A stretch of DNA of 64,000 nucleotides, taken from assembly GCA_024345305.1 (NCBI GenBank), contig BRON01000002.1:806001-870000 (forward strand), written 5' to 3'. Positions 34,652 to 45,187 of the stretch are shown here, one piece after another. The stretch is from Mrakia gelida. Lineage: Eukaryota > Basidiomycota > Tremellomycetes > Cystofilobasidiales > Mrakiaceae. The position numbers and the translations under genes are program-made. Numbering within the stretch: position 1 is the first letter of the stretch; the number at the start of each line of letters is the position of its first letter. Below the pieces are notes generated by a model that saw nothing but the letters and a program-made list of their open reading frames with translations, was not told where the DNA came from and made no database searches.

Positions 34652-35406
34652 ATGAAGCACATCGCAGCCTACATGCTCCTCGCCACCGGCGGGAACGTTC
34701 GTCCCAACTTCCTTCTTCGTCAACTCCAAGGGACGTCAAAGGAGGACCGAATCGATTTTTGAATCTGACCTCTCCTTCCCTCCCTCCCGTTCGTTCGTTC
34801 CCATCTGCAGACCTCCCCTTCCGCTGAGGACGTCAAGGCCCTCCTCGCCACCGTCTCCATCGAGGCTGATGACGAGAGGCTTAACACCCTCATCGCTGAG
34901 CTCGCCGGAAAGGACTTGAACACGTACGTTCACAAGCTCCCCTCCCTCCTCCCAGCTCCCTTGACTTGAGCTCACCTCTCCCTCTCTCCTTCTCTTCTCT
35001 TACTTCTCTCCCCTACCAACAGCCTTATCGCCGAGGGATCTGCCAAGCTCGCCTCCGTCCCCTCGGGAGGAGCTGCTTCCTCTTCCGCCGTTCGTCCCCT
35101 CCCTCGAGCTCACGACCTTCCCTCCCTCCCCTTCCTCGAGCTCACCTTCCTTCCCCTTCCCTCTCGTTTCGCTTTCCCCTTACAGCCCGCCGCCGCCGGA
35201 GCCGCCCCCGCTGCCGCCGCCGTTGAGGAGAAGAAGGAGGAGAAGGTTGAGGACAAGGAGGAGTCCGGTACGTTTCATTCAGCTCTTGTCTCCCTCCCTC
35301 CCTCCCCCCCTCCCTTTCCGCCCTCCCCATCCGCCTCGACTGACCTTTCTTCTTCTTCCCTTGCTGCTATACAGACGATGATATGGGCTTCGGGCTTTTC
35401 GATTAA
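34652..35406 (+). CDS. RPLP2: 60S acidic ribosomal protein P2
   Basis: Stalk protein of the 60S subunit that recruits elongation factors. Start MKHIAAYMLLATGGN, then after a GTTCGT intron TSPSAEDVKALLATVSIEAD, DERLNTLIAELAGKDLNTLI and AEGSAKLASVPSGGAASSSA. An Ala/Pro/Gly hinge follows (PAAAGAAPAAAAVEEKKEEK), and the universal acidic end ESDDDMGFGLFD. The coding sequence is cut by four introns of about 60-110 nt and one lies just before the acidic end. About 110 residues, normal for P2. The N-terminus (MKHIAAYMLL) separates it from P1. Confidence 0.96.
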
Positions 35407-36197
35407 ACGTTTCGCCTCTCTTTGCTGGACTTGGTCGTTCTCCGCCTTGCCCTCGAGATTTGCATGTCTGTTGGTCGTTCATTCTCCGGTCGCGTCGCTC
35501 GCCTTCCTTCACGAGAGACTCGAGAGCACTCTCTTTCGGATTTTACTCGCGAGCGTCCACTGTGTATCCGTCTACGAGTTGAGAGAGTCTGCTTGAGCTG
35601 AGCTGGTGATGGAAAGAGGGAGAGGGAAAGAGACCAGAAGCTGAAGAGCTCGCGTCCCACTTTCACCCTTCGTTCGTTTCGACCGAGTTCACCGCGAAGA
35701 CTTTCTCGGGTGGGAGTGAGCGTCTCTACAAGACACGTTCGTCTCAGTCTCAGACCTCTCTCCTAGCAGAAAAAAGTGTACACAGGTTCGTCAGCAAGAG
35801 CGCTCGCCTCGCCTCGCCTCGCCTCGTTCACGTCCGTCTTCTCTTTTTCCCTCCTCCTCCTTTCCTCCCTACTTCCTCGCAACACTGCTCGCTCGTCCAT
35901 CACACACACTCATGAGGAAGAACCGTGATTCAGTTCGCTTGCCTTTCCTTTCCCTGAACAACGGACAAGACGCAAGGCGAACGAGAACTCAGACGCGAAA
36001 GAGAACCAACGAAGCGAGGATGAAACGACATGGTAGAAGAACAATGAAAGAAGAACCAAAAATGCGACGACAGAGAGTCAAGGTGCATTCATTAGGTAGA
36101 GTGAGCGAGAGCGAGAGAAAGAGCGGGTGAAGCAAAGCGAGAGATACAACAGAGAGTACGAGCGAGCGACGAGCGAGATGGGAGCGAGAGGGGAAGG
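35407..36197. other. Intergenic, convergent 3' ends; 791 bp
   Basis: Between RPLP2 and the RNase III-domain gene, which end towards each other. Contains the TCGCC tandem repeat at 35804 and, from about 36.02 kb, the first copy of a repeated segment that reappears near 37.8 kb. No gene seen. Confidence 0.4.
35804..35823. repeat. TCGCC tandem repeat (4 units)
   Basis: Four exact copies of TCGCC plus a partial fifth, in the convergent intergenic region. A simple microsatellite, likely to vary in length between strains. Confidence 0.85.
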
Positions 36198-36253
36198 TTA
36201 AGCAGGGGTTTGGTCGTTGGGCGGAGCGGACGAGGAGGCGAGGTACTGATAGG
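36020..36253. repeat. Direct repeat, copy 1 (3' end of RNase III gene)
   Basis: Carries the last roughly 55 coding bases, the stop and the 3' flank of the RNase III-domain gene. From 36090 it aligns with the segment starting at 37844 over about 165 bases with few mismatches and small gaps (shared core CATTAGGTAGAGTGAGCGAG). Weaker similarity extends back to about 36020. Confidence 0.75.
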
Positions 36254-37260
36254 GTAGAGGAGCTGAGCGTAAGTTCTTTTGTTCTTTCGAGGGAGGACGA
36301 ACAGAGAGGGAGGAGATGAAGAAGCAGGCTCGACTCACTCCGACTGTCTGCGATCAACGCAAGCTTCACTGGGCAGTCCGAGTACGAGCGAGAGGATGAT
36401 TCAGGAGAGGTTTCGACTGACACGAGGGTGTAAAGAAAAGAACGGGAAGGTGGATCAGCGACCCAGTCGAGGAAGGAAGGAACAAAGAAAAGGAGCGACG
36501 CGACGAACGGACCCACCATGTTGAAAGAATCGTCCCTCGAAATCGAACTCGACTGTGAACGCTTCCTCTTCTTATCCAGCCTAGCCTGTCCAAAGTTCAC
36601 ACACCTCTCCTTCCCGACCGTCTCCAATCCAGGGAAGGCCTCAGAGGAGTAGAGAGCTTGAAGCCAGGTTCGAACGACGTCGACGGATCCCAAAGCGTCG
36701 TGCTGCAGGTAGAGAGCTCCAACGTAGGCTTCGAAGGCATCAGCGAGGATGGCCTGGGTCTCGACGGTTTCCTCCAAGTGTACGCTGGATCCGTACTTGA
36801 TCCGAGAGGCAAAGTCGTAGTGGCGAGCGAGGTTGGCGAGGGTGACGTTGGCGACCATGAGCTCGCGAGCCGCCTGTCGTCGAAGGAGGATGGAAGGAGA
36901 GGGGGATCGGTACTAGGGTCAGAATCGAGAAGCGAGATGCTACCCATAATCTCCTTTTTCGATAACGAGCTGGAACGAACTCACCGAGACGCCAGAGGAG
37001 ATCATTCTCGGCCAGCGATCCATCAGGAAGGAGGTCGAGTAGAACTGAAGGACCGAATCCCCTCGTGTTTCGAGCCGCTTGAAACAGAGCAGCTCTGTTC
37101 TGAGTGGAGTTGGCTGCTCGTCTGGTCTGGGAGGGTCGATGCTGGACTTGTGGGTGAGGGAGAGCGAAAGGAGGTCGACATCGAAGATGGGGAGGAGGGG
37201 AGGAAGGGCGTCGAAGTTGATGGGTGTTGGAGCGGCTTTCCAAGGGGGGACGGATCTCAT
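36198..37260 (-). CDS. RNase III-domain protein (mL44/mL57-like or minimal RNase III)
   Basis: Starts MRSVPPWKAAPTPINFDALP and has an RNase III fold: LLSLSLTHKSSIDPPRPDEQ, FKRLETRGDSVLQFYSTSFL (signature block), then AARELMVANVTLANLARHYD, HLEETVETQAILADAFEAYV and GALYLQHDALGSVDVVRTWL. In the two acidic blocks, Glu and Asp are present at LE..GD, and Asp and Glu at DAFEAYVG, so the metal-binding residues of an active enzyme may be kept, although the first block is diverged (TRG for FLG). The tail is short and polar and ends PNDQTPA, with no double-stranded-RNA-binding domain. The closest known short fungal forms are mitochondrial ribosomal proteins mL44 and mL57. An independent processing nuclease is also possible. 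Confidence 0.7.
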
Positions 37261-38118
37261 GTGTTACGGATCTGAGAGGAGGATGGTATGGATGTCAGCT
37301 TTGTACTATCCTCGAAGCGAAGTGAATGAACAAGAAACGAACCTTGGAGAAGGCAGAAGGAAGGGGAAGGGAAGGGAGGAGGGAGCGAGCTCGAGGTTCG
37401 AAGGAGATGAGAAGTGGAGAGGGAAGGCGAAATTCAAAGTTGAAGAGTTCCGATTCTGAAAGCACGACAGTATTTTCTCTAGATCGAAATGATACGTTTT
37501 CAAGCTGTGTGAATCTCGGATGTCGCAGGATGAGACCAGGTTGAAGGAAGAGCGGGACGAAGCTTTCGTCGCCTTGACGCGACGCGTCGAGGTGGTTTGG
37601 TCGGTCGGAGCTCACTCGGACCTCCCTCTGTTGATGTCCGGCTCTGCTCCGATGTCTAGGTCGAGCCTAGGAGCAGTGTTGTGGAGCCGTCCCACTAGGA
37701 AACTCGCTTCCGTCGTTCAGCATCGAAGAGAAAGGAAAGGACGAGCTGATCACGAATGCAAGTTCGAAACGACATGGGAGAGAAAGAAGAACAATCAAAA
37801 CGGGTGAAACAAGAACGCGAAGACAGGGAGACAAGTTCGGAATCATTAGGTAGAGTGAGCGAGAGCGAGAGAAAGAGCAGGTGAAGCAAAGCGAGAGAAT
37901 CAACAAGGAGTGCGAGCGAGCGACGAGCGAGTTGGGAGCGAGAGGGAGAAAGGTTAAGCAGGGTGTTGGTCGTTATGAGGAAGGAGGACGGGGAGGCGAG
38001 GTACTGGTGAAGGAACCGAACTTCAGTCTGGTGCTTCCGTTCAGGCAAAGGCGAAGGAAAAGGGAGGGGACGAAGACGAGAGCTCGACTCACTCGACGGT
38101 CGACTTGCGTCCGAGGCT
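37261..38118. other. Intergenic, 858 bp, with second repeat copy
   Basis: Holds the upstream region of the RNase III-domain gene and the 3' flank of the DUF7918-like gene. The part from about 37.77 to 38.01 kb is a repeat copy (see separate entry). Minus-strand open frames here match no protein that I recognise. Confidence 0.4.
37765..38007. repeat. Direct repeat, copy 2 (decayed gene 3' end)
   Basis: Second copy of the 36020-36253 segment. It repeats the tail region (CAGTACCTCGCCTCC and GCTTAACC on the minus strand) but carries base changes and an indel that break the reading frame. It lies downstream of the DUF7918-like stop, so it may serve as that gene's 3' UTR or terminator region. Confidence 0.7.
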
Positions 38119-39638
38119 CAGTTGAGGTCGATGATCTCTCCGTTCTCGAGTTTAGGTTTCTTGTCCTGTGAGCGAACGATAGAACGAGAGTCGAAGGTCA
38201 GTCAAGAGCCGGAAGGAGCAACAGAAAGAGGATCAAATGGCGCGTCGAACCGAATCGAAAACTCACGACGACTCCTCCCTTCCTCGCCTTCGCTCTCTTC
38301 TTTGCCTCAGCCAACTCCCTCGCCGCCCTCGCAACGTCAGGATCGTCTTCATCGTCGTCTGAGGAGATATCGATAATTTCTTGAGTGGGTCGTCTCGCTC
38401 GAGCTCCAGAGGAAGGACCAGCGACGGCGTTCGCGTGAGGAGGAGGCGACGCGACGACGGGTTCGGGTTTGTCTGCAGGTTGAGAGAGAGGAAGAGCGAA
38501 GGTCAGCGAGAGAAGTGGGAGACATGAGAGAGAGCTGAGACTGACATTCGATGACTCCGAGGGCCTGAAGCATGGTTTTCTAACGGTAGATGAAGGTGAA
38601 GGTGATGCTGCGAAAGGGAGAAGACGGAGAGGTGAGCTTGAGAAGGGAGGGAGAGAGCTGAATTGCGCGAGCTCACAATGGAGAGGTGATGGGATCGATG
38701 AGAGGGAATTCGGAAAAAGTGTGTCTTGCAGTGACCACAGGAGCTCCGAGGGTTGCTCTTTGGGTGACCTACAAGAGTTCCACGCCGACGAGGAGGTAGG
38801 GAGGGACGAGAAGGCAAGAGTCAAGAAAGGTGAGCTCACGGCTATAAGGGGGCTCTGAACAGAACGCTTCTAAGGCTAACCTTGAGCTTCTTGACTGCAA
38901 GCTCGTGTAGAGAGTCGTTGTTGATCGGAGCGGAAGCGAAGGTGGGTCGACCGACGTCGAGTCCTCGGTGACCTCTGCAGATCTTGAGCACGATCGTCCC
39001 AAAGTCGACACCGATAGACGAGTCCAAGGCGTGGTCCTCATCTCGATCAGAGGTTTGCTGAGTAGCGGAAGGAAGGAAGATGGACGCAAGAGGCGAAGTC
39101 AGCCTACGAAGACAAACGAAAGCAAAGGAAGGGAGGGAGGAGGTGAGCTCGAGCTCACGATATGAGCGAAGGCGTAAGGTCTCTCCGACGTGAAGGAGTC
39201 TGTCATCCCCTTCACGGTTGCGGAACATTTCCCTCTGTCCAAGATCCTACCACCGGATTCCTTGCCGTCGAGGAAAATGTAGGCGCAAGAGGAGCGAGGG
39301 GCGAGAGAGTCGTTGAGGTTCTCCTCCCACTTGACGCTGAAGTTCTGTTGGCGAGAAGGAGAGAGGGGGATTCCTTGATCGAGATCAGTGTCCGGGAGGC
39401 CTCCCGTGAGCGTATGTGACTGAGTAGAGGAGGGTAGTGTAGGGCAAGAGAGGAAGGGGAAGGGAAAGGGAAAGGGAGGGGAGGAAGGGAGGAGCTCGGA
39501 GTGAGCTCGGAAACGACTCACCTCCCCTGCTTCCGAGACGATGTAGCACTTCACTGCTCTTCCAGTGACCTCCATCTTGTACTCCTCGAGGGGGACTCCA
39601 TTCACGAGGATGTTGGCGGTGAAAGCTTCGAATCGCAT
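38119..39638 (-). CDS. DUF7918-like nuclear protein
   Basis: Starts MRFEAFTANILVNGVPLEEY, then KMEVTGRAVKCYIVSEAGEN, FSVKWEENLNDSLAPRSSCA, YIFLDGKESGGRILDRGKCS and SIGVDFGTIVLKICRGHRGL, the typical beta-rich layout of the fungal DUF7918 family. Then come VKKLKVTQRATLGAPVVTAR and HTFSEFPLIDPITSPLVTFT. The C-terminal part is Pro/Ala-rich, with PTQEIIDISSDDDEDDPDVA (SUMO-interaction-like IIDIS plus acidic run). It ends in a basic stretch KKRAKARKGGVV then DKKPKLENGEIIDLN. The family is common and expanded in basidiomycetes, with no established function. Nuclear location is inferred from the lysine-rich tail. Confidence 0.75.
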
Positions 39639-39922
39639 CAGGAAGGGGAGTGACGGTTTGGGGATAGAAGGGAGGAGAAAAAGGGACGCGAGCTCGTCGA
39701 AGTCGAAGAAGGGTCTCGAGCTGGTCTGACTTCTCGACTCTTTCTGGATCCGATTTTCGAGCTTCGTGCTCTTCTTCACGAAGTGGCTCTCGCGCGTCGA
39801 TGTTGTCGCTTATTTTTTATAGCTGAATTTGATGCCGCGGTGGGTGAAAGGCCCGACTAACCGAGGGCAAGCTCAGGCGAACTCCTTCCTCGAACCCCAA
39901 CGACGACCTTCTCTCTCTCGCC

Positions 39923-42900
39923 ATGGCCTCCTCGCAATACCAACCCTCTGACTCTGGTTCTGCCGCAATCCCATCCAAGAAGGGCAAGAGAAAGGCTCAG
40001 GGGGACGAGAAGGAAGATTCTTCTGATGCAGCTGTAGCAAAACGAAACAGAGTCAGTGTCTCTCGAGCTCAACTCCTCCTTCTTGTCGTCTGACACCCTT
40101 TCTTTCCTTCCCTTGCCCTTAATTCCATTTCTGGAGGTACATTATTCGTGCAGCGAGGTGAGTAGCAGGCCCCGGATGATATCTAGACACCACTGACATC
40201 CTCTCTACCTCTCAGTGCAATCGTAGAAAACAAAAAGTCCGTTTAAGAGCGTCAAGAGCGTCGGGAGTCGTCGGTTTACGAGCTCGCTCGTTTCTCTTCT
40301 CCTTCGCTGATCGAGTCCTTTTCGTTGGGGGTTCACTCTTAAAGTGCGACAGGAAGGATCCTTGCTCTCACTGCATCGCTAGGAAGGTCCCACACCTTTG
40401 TCGTCCCTTCATCAACGGTACTGAAGACCCAAACCAGTTCGTCCCTCCTCCTCCTCCTTCCTTCCCTCCCTCCCCTCCCTCAATCGCCCGGATCCGACCG
40501 TCCAGCTCGTTCATCGTCCCTCCGATCTCTGGCCCATCCGCTTCCCTGGGCGTATCCGAAGCCATAGCCGCTTACCTCATCGAATCATCCTTCGCTTCTC
40601 TCAGATACGACGCCGATGTTCGCTCTCGTCTGGATCGAATCGAAGACCTCCTCACCAACCTCGTCGAGAACCCTGCAGGCTCTTCCTCGTCCAAGCTCGC
40701 CTCTTCCTCCAACTCCTCTCGCCCAGCCCTCACCGTCAGTACTTCCCCAGGAGCTCTCGTCATCCCAAGACCTGGAACTGCTACTCGAGGCTCTCACACC
40801 GACGGTTCAGAGGACGGAGGGAGGAGCATGATGGGAGACGAGGAGGGAGGAGACGAGCATGATGGAACCATGAGGAACGGAAGGTTCTATGGACCTTCAG
40901 CGTCGAGTGCGATGAGCTCAGGTGCGAGGATGTCGAGGCTGCTTCAGAACGTGAGTCTCGAGTCTCGCTTCGAGGGTATCCGGGAGGGAGCGGAGGAGAG
41001 CGAGCTTGTTTCTCTTTCGCGTCTCTTTCCAATCGCGTCCTGATTCTCTCCTCTCCTCTGCTTCCATCGCCACAGTTCCCCGTCACAGCCATCGGAGCGT
41101 CAGCAGCAGCTCTGCCAGAACATCATCCTCCATCTCCCCTCTCCCAACACCTCCCTCACATACTCCCTCGAACCCACTCAAACACGGCGCTCTACGCTCA
41201 AACTCAACCTCTCCCTCCGGCTCTTCAATCCGCTCTCGACACTCTCGACGAGTCAGGAATTGGTCTCGACAACGTGCTGTCTCTTCTCGAGAAGCTTCCT
41301 ACGCGAGATATGAGGAACAGTCTCGTCGAGCTCTACTGGAAGGAGATCGAGTGAGTTGGCTCTCCGTCTTCTCGCGACTTCTCGTCCCCGCCCAAACCAA
41401 ACTCGCTCTCCGGTCGAACGAGTGCATGGCCGTTCTGACGAATGATGCTTTGGCTTTTATCCGTACAGCTGGACGCGATTTCACATTTACCAACCAGACT
41501 TCCAAGCTCGCTACATCAGCTTCTTCTCTCACGAGTCGTCCTCAAGTCGAAACCACTCGGAAGCTCCTTACCCTTTCCGAAACCTGGATGCTGCTGGGTT
41601 GAAGTGGTTGCCTCTTCTTTTCATCATGGTGAGCTTATCTTGTTGTCGTGTTCGCAGTCCTCGTTCCGGAGGAGCTCGCGAGTTCGTCTGCGTCAGACGC
41701 GTCGCGAGCTCACGCTTCGTCTTTCTCCTCCCGTCGTCTCCCCTGTGTCTCTCTGCAGGATCAACCCAGTCTGACTGATCATGCTCTTCTTTTTCGTTTC
41801 TCACAGATGGCTATCGCAACTCTCACAGCTCCCTTGTCACTGTTCGGAGACGAGGGTACGAGGAGAGTTTGGAGTAGGAGTCTCTATGGATCAGCTCGAA
41901 AAGCTATCAACCTCGCTCAAGCTCTCCAGAGGGATACACTCGATGTTCTCGCTGCTAGGCTACTCATCGGCCGATACCTGTCAGTACTCGGACTCTCGTT
42001 CTTTGCTCGTCGGCAACCTTCCATCCGAGCCTTCGACTAACTCGAGCTCGACCCTTCTTCTCCCTTTCAGCCTTCTCGTTCGACGAGCAGCCGAAGGTTT
42101 CACTCCTCTCACCACTGCTCTTCAGCTCGGTCTGTATCGAGATGGAACGAACCTTGGTCTCACGAATCCTCGAGAGATCGAGTTGAGGAGGAGGTTCTGG
42201 AGTTACACCCTTTACGCGGATCGGTGAGTCGCGTTTCTTCACCTTCGACGCGAGCTTTTTCTACACAGGCCCTCAAGCTGACTTTCCTTCATCGACGTGT
42301 GTCCCAACAGATCTGCTTCTCTTCTCGTCGGTCGACCAACCCTCGTCTCCCCTTCCTCCTACGACACCAAACCTCCCGCCAACCTCGACGACGTGGATCT
42401 CATGGGAGACTTCGATCCAGAGGGTCGACCGATGAGCCAACCTACCGTCATGACCCACGTTATCCTTCGACACAGTCTCGCCGAGATCATGGGTCGCATC
42501 TCGGAGAAGATCTTCTCGCTCAAATCGCCTCAGTACTCGACCGTCGTGGAGATCGATCAGGAGTTGATAGAGTGAGTTTGAGGCCTGCTCGGCTCGCCCT
42601 TGACCTTAAACTTGAGCTGACTGGCTCTTGTTTTCTTGCTCTCTGCAGATGGAAGCACACCCTCCCCTCATACTTCAAGCTCGAGAACCCCGACAAGTCG
42701 TTCGACGCGAAGTACCACTACCTCGCGTTCCACAGGTCGATGCTCGCGAGCGAGGTGAGCTCATCCTTCTCAAGCACGCCCTTCAATTTGAGTACTGAAG
42801 CTGACGATCCTGTCGCGTTTTCTTTCCTCAGTTCTACTACACTCGAATCACTCTTCATCGGTGCGTCTCGCTCGTCATTTACCCGTTCATCAACCAAGAC

Positions 42901-44477
42901 TGACTCTCTTTTCCTCTCTTGGATTTGTCTCACAGACCTTACATGCTCAAGAAACGAGACTCTCAGATCTACGCGTACTCTCGAAAAGCTGCTGTCGAGG
43001 TTCGTTGCTCCACTTTCCCTCCGAGCTCGAAGACGAAAGCTGATCGCCCTCTCTTCTTCGCAGGCTGCTCGAGCGGATCTCATCGGACGACGTGACTTCC
43101 TGCTGAATCGACCCAAGGGTCTTGGACTCCTCTCGACTGGATCCTACTGGGTTCTAAACTCGTTCAGTGAGTCGTTCGAACTCCTTTGGCGCGTCGAGAG
43201 TCTTCGCTTACCCCCTGTTTCGCTTCGCTCTTCAGTCATCGTCGGTCTCAGCATCCTTCTCGAACCTACTAGTGCTCAATCAGACGAGCTGAGGAGTCTC
43301 CTGAACGTGAGTTTTCGAGGATTCTTCGTCGTTCGGGCGACCGTCGAGCTGATCTTTTCTCCTCCCTCTCTCACAGGTCGTCACCGGTCGAGCTCCAGAT
43401 CAAGAAGGACGAGTCTCGGAAGCCACCGTTCGAGAACTCGCCATTGTCGAGCTCTTCACCCAGAAGGATCAGATCGCTCTTGACTCAGCACCAGCCTCGC
43501 CCTCCTTCTCTCGAGCCAACCTTCCTTCGTCGGATCACAACCCGTACGGACAGCAGCAGAACAACAACCACGGTTTCGCTGGAGCCGGGAAACGAAGCAT
43601 CATGGCTCAGGACTTCCTTGGACCTCCAGCGTCGACCTTCACCTCATCAGCAGTCGCGTCAGCTGAGCCTGGACAGAGCTTCTGGGGAGAGAAGGTGAGC
43701 TCGAGGACGCATCCGATCGACTCGACGCGACGAAGGAGAGCTGACCTCCTTCTCTTTCCTCGTCTTCTTTCACACTCCTCAGGACCCCGTCGACCAACTC
43801 CTCATCCAGTACCACCGCACCCGAGGAGAAGTTATGGCCAACAACGCTTTCGCCTCCGGAAGTCGTCAACAACAGCAGGTCGAAGGCAACGACGCCTGGT
43901 CGGAAGTTCCTCGAGGACTCGCAGAACACTCCGTCCAAGGACCAGCTTTCGCTCCTCATCACGACCCCTCCCACCTCCACCCTCTCGCCCAACAAGTTGG
44001 GGGTCAACACTCCCCCTCCACTCTCCTCCTCCACACTCCCTTCTCGCAACAACGCTCCTCTCTGTCCGCCTCACCCAACGCCAACGCCATCGCGAGCGGG
44101 TCCGGAGGTCCTCAAGCCCAGTACCCCTTCTCCGCTCCTAACCTTCAGCAGCAGAACCCTCAAGCTTCGTTCGGACCGTTTGGATCGTTCGGCATCGGGG
44201 GGATGGCAGGGGGGATGGTGGGAGGGGCGGGCGATGGTGGGGAGTTCTTGAGTCCTTGGAGTCATCACGCTGGTGGGTTGGGAGTTGGAGCTGGGGCGGG
44301 AGAGGAGGTGGATCTGTTGGGGGATGCGAAGGAGTTGGCTTTCTTGGTGAGTATGGCGTGGGAGGGAGGGAGAGACGAAGGCGAAACGAAGCTGACCTCG
44401 ACGCGTTCGTTCGTTCGTCTGTTTTGCAGAATCAACTGATATCAGCGATCAGCTCTGGAGATGGGCCGTCGCAGTAG
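39923..44477 (+). CDS. Zn2Cys6 transcription factor with fungal-specific TF domain
   Basis: Starts MASSQYQPSDSGSAAIPSKK, then KGKRKAQGDEKED. The zinc cluster is spliced from three exons: VHYSCSE (40137-40157), CNRRKQK (40216-40236) and CDRKDPCSHCIARKVPHLC, giving C-x2-C-x6-C-x6-C-x2-C-x8-C. A likely coiled-coil linker follows (YDADVRSRLDRIEDLLTNLV). The middle region is the fungal-specific TF domain (SLVELYWKEIDWTRFHIYQP, AARLLIGRYLLVRRAAEGFT, TALQLGLYRDGTNLGLTNPR, EIELRRRFWSYTLYADRSAS). The C-terminal part is rich in Gln, Asn and Gly (YGQQQNNNHGF, QQQQVEGND, GGMAGGMVGGAGDGG) and ends ISSGDGPSQ, a likely activation region. Nuclear DNA-binding regulator, target unknown. At least fourteen introns. 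Confidence 0.9.
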
Positions 44478-45187
44478 GCACACATCGTCGTCGTCTTTCG
44501 TCTCTCTATACTCAGCAGCTCCGTGTTTGTCTTCTTTAACGAGTTCGTCGCGTCGATTCATGCCTCCTCGCTTCTCGCAAGCTTCTCGTTGTCGTTCTCG
44601 CTCCTTCCTTCCGGCAAGACCCACAGTTCACTCAACGTCCGCATCGCATCGTAGATAACGCAAAGCGTCGGTCAAACGAAAAAGGAGGGGAAGGCGAGGG
44701 AGGGAAGACGCAAGATCTACTAATCCCAACCATCAACCAGACTTCTTCAGACGGTCGAGGTCGAGAAAACAAGATCGAACGCGAACTCCAACCCACTCGG
44801 GGAGGCGACAAAAGTAGTGTAGTTAAGGCGACGACGAACCGTCATCATCACAGGGGTCACGACGTGAATTTTCTCCGGCCCTCGAGCCTTTCGGCTGGGG
44901 CAACTAAAAGAAAAACAACGTCGGTAAGGGAGAAGAGAAACGAGAAAAAAAGGGAGTGTCCGAGGACTCCTCTCCTTCGACGTCGTTCGAAAGAACGACC
45001 GCTCCCGTTCGACGCCATACCCCCTCCCTCGGAAGAGAGGAGAGTGTCAAGCACGGGAGACTGGGCACTGGAGGTCCCTGTGAGAGCGGAACGAACGAAA
45101 GGCGAGAGGGAGGGTCAGGGCCGAAGGACGAGAGGAAGAGGGAGAGATGGGAGGAGAGCAAGGGAGAAACGAAGGACGAACGAAGAC
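44478..45187. other. Intergenic, convergent 3' region, 710 bp
   Basis: Between the zinc-cluster factor and the orphan on the minus strand. Open frames on both strands lack splice logic. The orphan could extend into it if its last exon uses a GTAAGG donor near 45.20 kb instead of the TGA that I chose. Confidence 0.3.

Noticed and set aside
42224..43483. 419-codon plus-strand frame
   Set aside because: Out of frame with the fungal-specific TF domain, runs through several of its introns and has Arg/Ser-rich shadow composition.
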